NCBI GenBank assembly: GCA_041399065.1
Contig: JAWKTN010000005.1
Span: 558,001-622,000 of the forward strand
Reading direction: 5' to 3'
DNA: 64,000 nt
Source of the DNA: JAGQPD01 sp020426865
Lineage (GTDB): Bacteria; Planctomycetota; Planctomycetia; Pirellulales; Pirellulaceae
The position numbers and the translations under genes were made by a program. The notes beneath the pieces are model-generated. The model was given only the letters and a program-made list of their open reading frames with translations, searched no databases and was not told the DNA's origin. The number at the start of each line of letters is the position of its first letter. Positions within the stretch are counted from its first letter, which is position 1. This document shows positions 27,445-37,200 of this stretch, one piece after another.

Positions 27445-28554
27445 ATGGCACGCATCGTATTGGCAATGTCCGGTGGAGTCGACAGTAGCGTGGCTGCTCA
27501 CGTGCTGAAAAACAGCGGTCACGACGTGATTGGGGTCTTCATGCGGCACGGTTCCCCACCGCTTTTGTGCGATTTTGGTTCAACCGAAACCGCCCATTCG
27601 CTCGCCGTCCTCCCCGCCCGGATGGATCACAAACAAGGGTGTTGCACGGCCAGCGACGCCGAGGACGCACGCCGCGTGGCAGACGACCTTCAAATCCCTT
27701 TTTATGCCCTTAACCTGCAGGCCGATTTTGACCGTATTGTCGATTATTTCACCGACGAGTACTCTGCCGGTCGCACCCCGAATCCCTGCGTGATGTGCAA
27801 TAACTGGATCAAGTTTGGTCGGCTGTTCGATTATGCCAATAGTGTTGGAGCCGAGTATGTCGCTACCGGTCACTATGCCCGCTTGGAATCGCCCCCTGAC
27901 CAGACTACTCGCTTGCGTCGCGGTATCGATTATGACAAGGATCAGTCGTACGTGTTGTTCGGTATCGATCGCGGAATGCTCACGAGAATGTTGCTGCCGA
28001 TCGGCCAATACCGTAAATCCGAAGTGCGAGCCATGGCGACAGAGATGGGGCTTCGGGTCGCCGATAAACGCGACAGCCAAGAAATCTGTTTCGTCGCCGC
28101 TGGCCGACATGCCGAACACGTCGCCGCTCGCAACCCTGCCGACCGCAGCGGCCGATTGATCACTACCGACGGCCAAGTCGTCGGGCGGCATAATGGTATC
28201 GAACGATTTACCATCGGCCAGCGCAAAGGACTGGGCGTGGCCTTTGGCCAGCCTCGGTACGTCGTCCGCATTGATTCCGCATCGTGCGACGTTGTTATCG
28301 GCGAACAACACGAATTGCAACGCACTTCGATCACTGCCAACCGCCTCAACTGGCTAGTGGACCCACCCGCCGGCTGGTTTTCATGCCTGGTGCAGATTCG
28401 CTACAATAGTGAGGCCCATCCGGCCCAGGCACGACAGCGTAGCCCGGAACAGCTTGAAGTGCAGCTCGATCAGCCGTGCACAGGTGTCGCACCTGGTCAG
28501 GCGCTCGTCTGCTATCACGATGATATCGTCCTTGGCGGTGGTTGGATCGAGTGA
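27445..28554 (+). CDS. mnmA: tRNA-specific 2-thiouridylase
   Basis: A 369-residue ATP-dependent enzyme that thiolates U34 of tRNA-Lys, tRNA-Glu and tRNA-Gln. It has the PP-loop SGGVDSS (9-15), catalytic Cys115 in NPCVMCN (Cys118 close by) and Cys215 in SQEICFV, plus GHYAR and the IGQRKGLGV substrate segment. Compared with E. coli, an extra stretch of about 30 residues (about 36-66, containing CDFG and a KQGCC motif) lies between the first strand and the DA.. helix. No Shine-Dalgarno sequence is evident before the ATG at 27445; instead a palindrome pair lies directly upstream. Confidence 0.94.
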   Translation: MARIVLAMSGGVDSSVAAHVLKNSGHDVIGVFMRHGSPPLLCDFGSTETAHSLAVLPARMDHKQGCCTASDAEDARRVADDLQIPFYALNLQADFDRIVDYFTDEYSAGRTPNPCVMCNNWIKFGRLFDYANSVGAEYVATGHYARLESPPDQTTRLRRGIDYDKDQSYVLFGIDRGMLTRMLLPIGQYRKSEVRAMATEMGLRVADKRDSQEICFVAAGRHAEHVAARNPADRSGRLITTDGQVVGRHNGIERFTIGQRKGLGVAFGQPRYVVRIDSASCDVVIGEQHELQRTSITANRLNWLVDPPAGWFSCLVQIRYNSEAHPAQARQRSPEQLEVQLDQPCTGVAPGQALVCYHDDIVLGGGWIE

Positions 28555-28619
28555 CGCCAACATTTTAGGTCAGCAAAGCCCGATCGGAGCCTTCCTATTG
28601 CGGAACCCAAGGTACTTGC

Positions 28620-28943
28620 ATGTATGATACAAATCCCAATCCCGCGGAGCAGGGGGCGGACGATCGAACCGGCGTTGAATGGGTGCCGACCTATAGCCTG
28701 TTTTCGCTGCTGCTCATCACGCTCGTCTGTGCCGTGATGGCGGCCGGGTTGAGGCTGTTCGTCGTCTCCTTGCAAAATGACGCCCCCGGTGCCTGGCGAG
28801 GTGCGTTTGTGGTCTTCATTGTCGCCGCGCCCACACTGCTGCTAGTTGTTGTCAGTGCCGTCTATCACGTTGTCAGACAATTCGCGGGGAACGTACAAGG
28901 ACATTCCCCGCGAGATCAAAACGCCTGGGGCGATGACGTTTAG
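28620..28943 (+). CDS. Small two-helix membrane protein
   Basis: 107 residues with two predicted transmembrane segments (about 25-48 and 60-85) and polar, acidic ends. It starts 65 bp after mnmA on the same strand and may be co-transcribed. No family recognised. Confidence 0.55.
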   Translation: MYDTNPNPAEQGADDRTGVEWVPTYSLFSLLLITLVCAVMAAGLRLFVVSLQNDAPGAWRGAFVVFIVAAPTLLLVVVSAVYHVVRQFAGNVQGHSPRDQNAWGDDV

Positions 28944-28983
28944 GTGGCACATTGGCTCTTCCATCGCCCTGCCCGAAATGCTG

Positions 28984-31074
28984 CTATTGCACACGTCGTC
29001 GACGTACCGCCCCTGCGCCTAGAAGCAAAACCTGGAGCACACACAGCATGGTTCCCGGTTCGGGGGTGACTGTTGCCTGAGCTACTGCGGCGGTGCTGCC
29101 AAAGTTGTCTTTCCACACCGTATAGTCGGCAGCATCGATCACGCCGTTACCGTTGCCATCGGCTGCCAGGTCGGAGGTCGAACCGAAGTTGTCCTTCCAC
29201 ACCGTGTAGTCCGCAGCGTCCACGCTGCCGTTGCCATTGTAATCGCCAGGCAAAGCGGTTCCGCCGACCGTCGCGAAAAACTGAACTTCGCTCAAGCCAG
29301 CAAAATTGGCCAGGCCATCGTCGCCGAACGGATCGGTGAAGTCGCGACCGTTGTAGTTGGAAAGAATATCGAGTTTCACATAGCGAGCCTTAACGCCACC
29401 AAAGTCGATCGTTTCGCTGAAGTCCAATCCGTCTCCTCCCTCAGGTGCACGTGCCAGCTCAAGGCCCTGAAACAACGTCGTGAAGACGCCGTCTTCGCCC
29501 GCGACGAGGATGTCGGTCTGCTTCACGCCACGCCCGAGAAGTTCCTCCAAGCGATCCGGCAGATCAGGTCGATATTCGTTGTAGTTCCAGATTTTCATTC
29601 GATCGATGTTTTGCTCCGAGCCGAAGTCGAACGTAATCTCCGGCTCAACGTCATTACCGCCGCCAAACGTCCCTTGGTTCAGCCACATCGATCCATCCGG
29701 ATTGACGCTGTGGGCATCGGCATAGAGCAAGCCAGACCCGTCGACAAGATGCGCCGAACCGCGCTCGAAGCCACCCAGGTCGCTGGAAACTTGCGAAATG
29801 ATCGCTGGGATCGGTGCCAATTCGGCCACCACCGATCCGGTTACTTTCACTTCGCTCAAGCCGGTGAAGCTGGCATCGCCGTGATTTTCCGTAACGTCGA
29901 TCTTGATATAGCGAGCTTGTACACCCCCTAACGAAATCACTTCGGAGAAATCTTCCGTGGCTCCCGGCGCTCGCGCGAACGATTGCCCACTAATTACCGG
30001 CGCTGCACCGAAGACCCCGTCCGCACCTGCCACGTAAATGTCCGCCGTCTTTACACCGCGATCAAGACAGCACGTCGCGTTGGCATTTTCGTTGTAGTTC
30101 CAGACTCGCAGCTGATCCACCGTGTGAACCGATCCCAGGTCGATGTTGAACTCAGGTGCCGCGTCGACGCCATCGGTCAGCCACATCGCTCCGCCTGGCG
30201 ACGTGCCGTGTGTTTTCCCCTGAATTCCGTTGTTATTGACCGCGTTGACAGCAAGACGTCCGTCCGGCAAGTATTCGCTCGATGCTCGTGCTCGCACGCC
30301 GGTCAGTCCAGGGTACTCTTCCAGCGGAGGACCAAATAGGTCTTGAATCTGTGTCGCAGTCAAGGCTTCATTGTAGAGTCGCACATCGTCGATCGCTCCG
30401 TCAAATGGAGTCCCCAAATTGGCAAAGTCACCGCGGTTTCCAATGTACAACGGGCTGGATGTGAAGAACCCGAAATTTCCGTTGTGGACAGATGTTCCCG
30501 CCAAGGCGCCATTGATGTAGAAATTGACTTCGCCGCTATCAACCGCCGTCACCGCTACGTGAGACCACGTGCCGTTGTTGACTGTTCCCGTGGACGAGTA
30601 GCCAACGGTGTCATCGACGCCCCCTTGCTGGTGCAGAAACTGCAAACGTCGACCGCCATTTTCAATGCGGAATTCAAAGCTGCCGGCATGATTCGAACCC
30701 GATCCATCCAAGGGGCTCTTTGCCATAATTGCGTCCCAACCTGAGCCTGTCGGATTCACCCAGGCTGCCATCGTGATGGCACCCGCAATGTCCAATGTGG
30801 CGTTCGTGAGCACCTCCACCCGTTGCTCAAAATGCGTAGCGTCACCAATAAACGACAGCGATTGGCCGCCACCCAGTTGCAACGGAACGTCGGTGCTATA
30901 CTCCGGCAACGGAGTGCCTAATTCAAACCCGTTGTTGCCGAAACCCGATGAGTCTGAGGCGGTGCCATTGTCAAATGTCCAGTGACCCACCAAATCCGCT
31001 TGGGCAGAGAGACTCCACGCCACACTTGAAACGAACCACGCCAACACTAGTAACCGCCGTGACCTTTTTCTCAT
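28984..31074 (-). CDS. Secreted LamG/discoidin-like/dockerin protein with PEP-CTERM tail
   Basis: 696 residues. The ATG at 31074 is preceded by GAGG six bases upstream and starts a signal peptide ending ..SLSAQA. Domain order: a LamG/concanavalin-like domain (about 27-245), two F5/8-type-C-like (discoidin) modules with WNYNE and ARYxKxD signatures (about 255-415 and 420-610), then two EF-like dockerin repeats (GDYNGNGSVDAADYTVWK and DGNGNGVIDAADYTVWK). It ends with TPEPGT, a hydrophobic helix and RRRR. PEP-CTERM tails are processed by exosortases, none of which is in this window. Probable extracellular carbohydrate-binding or surface protein. The second discoidin module is close to one in the neighbouring 2,403-residue protein. 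Confidence 0.85.
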   Translation of the reverse strand: MRKRSRRLLVLAWFVSSVAWSLSAQADLVGHWTFDNGTASDSSGFGNNGFELGTPLPEYSTDVPLQLGGGQSLSFIGDATHFEQRVEVLTNATLDIAGAITMAAWVNPTGSGWDAIMAKSPLDGSGSNHAGSFEFRIENGGRRLQFLHQQGGVDDTVGYSSTGTVNNGTWSHVAVTAVDSGEVNFYINGALAGTSVHNGNFGFFTSSPLYIGNRGDFANLGTPFDGAIDDVRLYNEALTATQIQDLFGPPLEEYPGLTGVRARASSEYLPDGRLAVNAVNNNGIQGKTHGTSPGGAMWLTDGVDAAPEFNIDLGSVHTVDQLRVWNYNENANATCCLDRGVKTADIYVAGADGVFGAAPVISGQSFARAPGATEDFSEVISLGGVQARYIKIDVTENHGDASFTGLSEVKVTGSVVAELAPIPAIISQVSSDLGGFERGSAHLVDGSGLLYADAHSVNPDGSMWLNQGTFGGGNDVEPEITFDFGSEQNIDRMKIWNYNEYRPDLPDRLEELLGRGVKQTDILVAGEDGVFTTLFQGLELARAPEGGDGLDFSETIDFGGVKARYVKLDILSNYNGRDFTDPFGDDGLANFAGLSEVQFFATVGGTALPGDYNGNGSVDAADYTVWKDNFGSTSDLAADGNGNGVIDAADYTVWKDNFGSTAAVAQATVTPEPGTMLCVLQVLLLGAGAVRRRRVQ

Positions 31075-31293
31075 GGTATTCCTCACTTGTTCGATGGACG
31101 AAATGGGTTACTGAAACGCTCGATATATATAACTCGATACATATAGGACTGTCGACGTGGACAGCCATGCGAGACAAGGTGGGCGATACCAAGGCGGGAC
31201 AGGAAGGATCGCGGCGGTAGAGTCCACATCGCAGGGCTTCGTTATACCCGTCGGATACCGAATGTCAAATATTTCAGTTGGCGGGTTGACGCA

Positions 31294-34200
31294 CTAGACT
31301 TGCACCGACGATCGGCCAAGGCGGTTGCGTCCGGCAACCCGGCGGTCGGCGGTGGTTGAGAATACCGCCTCGGTTTGACGCACAACGGCCGCCGAGGACG
31401 CCGTATCCCGGTTAGCATTCCACAGATTGTAATCGCGGACGTCGACGACGCCGTCGCCATTGAAGTCGCCGTTACTCCATGAAGACATACATGTTGCGTG
31501 CCGCGCCTGGTACCAAATTGCAAAGTCCAGATCATCGACCCGACCATCGAGATTGGCGTCACCGACCTTGGTTTGCAGGACATCGGCCAGCAGGTAATCG
31601 ATGTCCCCCTTGTCCAGCGTGCCGGAGTTGTCCAAATCCCATAAGGCAACTTGGCTCGCGCGCGAAAACGCGGTAAACAGTGCGTCGAGGTCAAGGGCGT
31701 TGATCAGAGTGTCGCCATTGAGATCGCCCCGTACATTTCCCGTGTACAACGCGACCCCTGGGGTGGGGCTCTGACCGCGCCAGGCGTGGGGATCGTTGGC
31801 ATAGAATACTGGTGCTCGCCGTTGCAACGAATTGCCTGTCCCATCCGCCTCCGTCGTCCAAGGGGCAACGTCGTCGTACCATACAATTTCCTCCGCCGAC
31901 CATTGTTTTGGGAGACTGCCGGCAACGGGCCGTTCCAACCGAATCCGCTCGCTGTCGTTGTTCAACTGTCCCGAATATCCGCCGAGGACCACGGTCGTGG
32001 GATCCAAATTGTAGTGGACTCGAAAAGCAATCAGGCGAATCTCATTTGATGTATCGAGCGGATTGAATGGCACGACGATCAGTGCTTTGTCCGCAGGCAA
32101 CATCGTGCCAGCAGGAAAATCAAAGTCGATTCCACCTCGAATTCGCCAATCGCCCAGGTTCACCGACGCGTTACTTGGGTTATGGATTTCGATAAACTCA
32201 AGGTCACTCGCCGTGATCGTCGGGTCGATCAGTTTCGCTATGGCACTCGGTTCGCCTGCGTGGTATTGGATTTCGCTGATCACAACTTCTCCGCCGAATG
32301 CTTCGGCGTTGGCACATCCCAGTGTCACACGCCGAGTGGCAGCGAATTGTCCGGCACCGTTGGGATATCGTGACCACGAATAGCCGAGCGGCGCGACTTC
32401 GTAGTGCACTTCATCGGCCAAGGCGACGACATTGCCGCTGGCATCCGCAATCGTCAGCCACAACTCGCCGGCACCCTGCAATCCGACCGACAGAATGCTC
32501 GAGTTGCCTCCTGTTGGGTCGGCACCAAAATCACTCTCGTCAAAAACGAGGTAGCCGCCAGGCGGCAGTTGTGCGTCGTCGGGGACGCGGAATTGACGCA
32601 GATTGGTTTGGTCGCTGGACAAGTACCAACCGCTAATGTCAATCGTATCGGCGCTCGTATTGAATAACTCCACGCTGCTTCCCGAACGAAGCTCGTTAAT
32701 AACGACACCCGATGCGATAGATGGTGCAGCACCGGGGCTGCCACCCGGTGTAACACTCCCTTGCCATGCGCGTCCCTTGGAGTAGGCACGTGTATCGGTC
32801 GCAAGTGTATCACGCAATTCCAGCGACCCGCCGACTCCGTCGGGCCATTCGGGAAATTCGCCACCATCCTGATAGGCAAAGTCGAGGATCGTGTCATTGG
32901 TGGGAGTGACCAGCGCGATCCGCTCGCCCTCGTTGGCCAAGCGACCACCGGTCCACTCCCCGATCACCGGGATTGATGCGCCGTATCGCAGTCGGAACGC
33001 ATCTAAATTGGCGACAATCACCGCACGTTCCCCAGCTGGCAATGTATAGGACGGTAGCGAGTACGTAATGCCACTTTCGAAGTGGACATTCAATAAGTTC
33101 AAATCTTGATTGCCGATATTGTGAAACTCCAGGAACTCGAAGTCATTGTCTGTCAAACCGGCGATGGATGTGAGCTCGGCGTTCGTCGGGTCAGTTGGAT
33201 GGTAATTCAATTCGGAGATCCGCAGCGATGCCACCAGTGGATTCGTAGCGGTCGAATTCACTGCCACCGTGGCGATACCAACGGATTCTCCTTGGTAGTC
33301 GTAGGCGCCGATCGTGATCGAGGTCATGCCACTGTGGACCGGCACGGCTGCGGTCCAGCCGGTGGTCGAATTCCAAGTTGTTTCCAGGGGGACGTCAGAG
33401 CCGGTTAATCGCAATTCGCGAACGTTGATCCAGCCTGTTCCGCTTACGTTCACAGTCGGCAGATTGCCGGCGTTGATGGGCCCGGCGGTAGAAATACCGA
33501 ATGTCACTTGCGGGATTGCCGCATTGATCTGTGACAGTACTACGTTCGCACGTGCCGCGATGTCTGATAACCATGAGTCGTACGGCTGACCCGGCAATAG
33601 CGACTTGTAGTTGTTCGCGAAGTGCGCCATGTATGTGCCGTTGTAGGTCGTGGTCACGATGTCCAACATGTGACCGTAATAGCTGCGACGATTGGCGGGC
33701 GAAGCGATCACGATCTTGGCAATTTCGTTGCCGGCGAGGATGCCCCGGTTACGATCGAAGAAGGCGTCCAGGTCGTGCGGGAAATAGAGCACGCGATTGT
33801 CTTCGGGGCGAATGAAAAACTGGGCGTTGTGTTGATCCCCCGCGCCGTAGTTGTCGCCAAAACCGGAAGCTGCTGCAAAGGCCGCTGCGCGCATCCATTG
33901 ATCCACATCAATGACGCTACCGATCTGGCTATTGAACGCCGTGCCACTGCTGCCCATTATCTTGGCCCACTCGATCAGGCGGGCGTAACTGTCTTCATCG
34001 CGCTGGCTTTTGATCAAGAAATTCCAGCGATACGATTCCTCGTTGTCACCAAGATTCCGGATGGCGGTCCCTGCCACACTATCGGGCTGTGGCAATTTAT
34101 ATCCCTGAGCGTTGGCGGTCGTTGGATAGTAGATCAATTCGTATTCATAGAGTTTACCGTCGCCCCCCCGGTCGTATTGCGCATCGACAAAGACATCGGT

Positions 34201-37200
34201 GTAGCGGGCCATCTGCAGTTCAGCTCCGCCCGTATGCTCCAATCGTGGAGTCATGATATTCACGAGATCGTTGTATTCGGCGAAGTCGGTGCCGGCATGG
34301 CCCATGGCGTGATGAAGCAGGATTTCGCGTTGTCCAAAGCCGGTGCTGTCCGAGCGATCCAAGGCGATGGAATGATGCACACCTCGAAACAGTTGCTCGT
34401 TGTTGAACTCGATGTTGAAACTCAACCGTGGCTGATACGGTCGAGCGCGCTGGCTACCGCTGAGCCGCACCCCGATGTTGTAGAAGATTTCATTCTCGTT
34501 GTAGATGACCGTGCCGCCAACCCGATCGTTGCTCATCAGGTTAATGTCGGTGTGCAGCCAATTGGCATCGTCGGGAGTGAGGATGATCCGTAGATTGTGA
34601 ATTCCGGTGTCGGAGGCCAAGCCGTCGTTCACCTTGTACAGGGCCCGGGATCCGGGGCCCAACGCGGGAAACAAGCTGGTCGTGGGAGTTACTGGATGAG
34701 CATCCGTGCCGGAGACAAAAAACTGCACGATCGTGCCAACCGACTGACCCGGTATGATCCCGGTGTATCGGTTTCCGGGAGTACCAGTCATTGGAGCGGT
34801 ATTCCAGGCATTGCCGGCAATGGAATACCAGAGCGTCATCGACGCAACGCCGTCAGGATCTGCTGCGGTGACCGAGATCGTTACCGGTTGATTCGGCTCG
34901 GGAACTGCGGGGCTGTGATTGAGTTCGTCGTAGGTTGGCCCGACGTTGTTGACCAATACAGAGTTGACAGTGCCCGGCGTGCCAACCCGTGCGGGTTGTT
35001 CCAACACCGTTACGTGCGGCAAACGGTTGAAATAGAACCGCGAATGCAATTGTGGCGATCCGCTGATCCAGCGAGCCCGAAATGAGACCTCGTACGTTTG
35101 GCCGTTTTGAATCGACTGGCCACCCGTCAGCGTCGTTTCAACGTGATTATGCATGTGTTCTGTCGGGCCCGTCGCCAACAGTCGCAGGACTTGATTGTTG
35201 GGGTCCTCCGGGTCTTGAATGACCGTTGCGTGGCGATGGTTGCCGAGGACCCGCCATCCCGCTGGCTCCATACCAATCGTGTCGGCCTCAAATGTTGAAT
35301 TTGCGATCAGCGGCGAACCGGCTGTCCCCGACAACCGCGTCACGGTAATATCGTCAAGCAGCAATTCACCGGCATCCAACAAGCCAAGGAGAAATTCACG
35401 CCATTGCGAGTCGTTTCCCACCGTGCTGGCGGTGACGACGCCCGAGTAAGAATATGTTTCCCACGACGTATTCGAGGTTTCGTCGCTGGCACCCCATGAT
35501 TCCGCGACCGAATTGTCGCTCCATGGGTTGCGCAACTCCAAACTGGCACCACCACCGTCAGCTGCGACTGGCCAACGGCCGTCATCGAAATACGTGACTT
35601 CGTCGGCTGGATTGCCAAATGCATCGCGCAATATGATCGTGTCGGTGGTGTTATTCAGACTACCTGAGAAGTTTCCGACGATGTTCGCGTCATCGTATGT
35701 CATTCGTAAAGAGGCCGCGTCGTTGGCCACGACCAGGAACTCGCCAGGTCCCAAAATCGTATTCGCCCCAAACGTGTAATCGATCGCGTTGTCGAGTCGC
35801 CATCCGGCGAGGTCGACGGGGGCGTTGCCGCGGTTGTGCAGCTCAATCCACTCCTCGTCGTTCTCTCGATACGGCGCACCCGTGTTCGGATTGTCAGCTT
35901 CACGGAGCGACAGCCGAAGCCCGAATACCATGTCGCTGCTGCCCGTCGAAGATTGATGTACCTCGACCGATAACGTGTTCGTGCCGAGGTTGAATTGATC
36001 GGGCGACAGGACAATCGGCGCGGAGTAGGTGGCATCCGCGACACCGTTGTTGGCGAGCGTCGTGCTGTTTACCTGGCCGGCGCCCATATTGAAGCGAGTT
36101 GCATTGCCTTGATGATCGACGAGCTCGTGCCCATTGAGATAAAACACGGCACCGTCGTCGATGAGGTATTCAAGTAGAATCTCGGCCGATGGATCGGCGC
36201 CGGAAAATGTAAAGTCTTTTTGAAAATAGTAGGTCACGATGTTTGAATCGTACCCGGACCAAGTCGTACGAATCGGCTCTTCCAACGTTGCGGATTCGAC
36301 TCCAATCGGTCCGGCTCCGCTCCGCCAGGCCGTGTTGTCCACGGTGTAGTCCGTCGCGTACCAGTTTGCCGGGAGTGACACGCCGGTGCGGTTGTACTTC
36401 CAAACCTGACTACTGGAAACGAGCAGCGTTGATGAATTGCCTCCCGCATCTTCGCCGATTTCATAGTCCGGGCGGTGATGGTACATGATCTCGTTGATCA
36501 CGATATCGCCATGGATTGAAAAATGGTTCATGGCCCCCGGCGTGGCGACGTCGGGACGCAACCATTTCGCTGTTGTGTCGGTGCTCCTCGCTTGCGGAGT
36601 TGTTTCGACCTCGACGGCGTCGAGGATGCGGGCATCCGCGAGGTTCACCAGAAACAGCTTTTCCTTGTTGGTCGGCGTAAAGCCCAGTTCGCTTGACGTT
36701 ATTGCCAACAGCTGTCCCGCCGGCAACGACATCGAGGGGAATGTGTACTGGCGTCCCAGCGATGTAACCATTTGCACTCCATCGCTTGCGAGAGGCACAT
36801 CGCTTTGATTGATAACTTCCACAAAGAAGTCTGCCGCGCCGCCGGTGGCAACTTCGTTGAACGCCAGGCCCGAACTGAGGTTGTCAATCGTTGGCGGAAA
36901 GACCAGTGCCGATAGTTCGGCACCAAAGACCATATCATTATCTGTTTGTGCCGCTTGATGAACCTCGACGGCGAGTACGTTCTGCCCCTTGACCAGTGCT
37001 CCTCGAGGTATCTCCACGATCCCCGAATATTGTGGCAGCGTGATCTCGCTGCTGGCCAAGGTGCTGTAACCGATCGTTCCGTTGGGCATGTTGCTACGAT
37101 GAACTTCGGTGCCGTTGACGTAATACACGGCGCCGTCGTCCAAGGCTGCGTTCAGGAAAAGCTGGGTTTCCACCGGTTCGCCGGCGAACGCAAACGTCTG

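Noticed and set aside
33622..34593. 323-residue open frame on plus inside the giant gene
   Set aside because: Antisense to the CotH-like domain; composition is that of a shadow frame.
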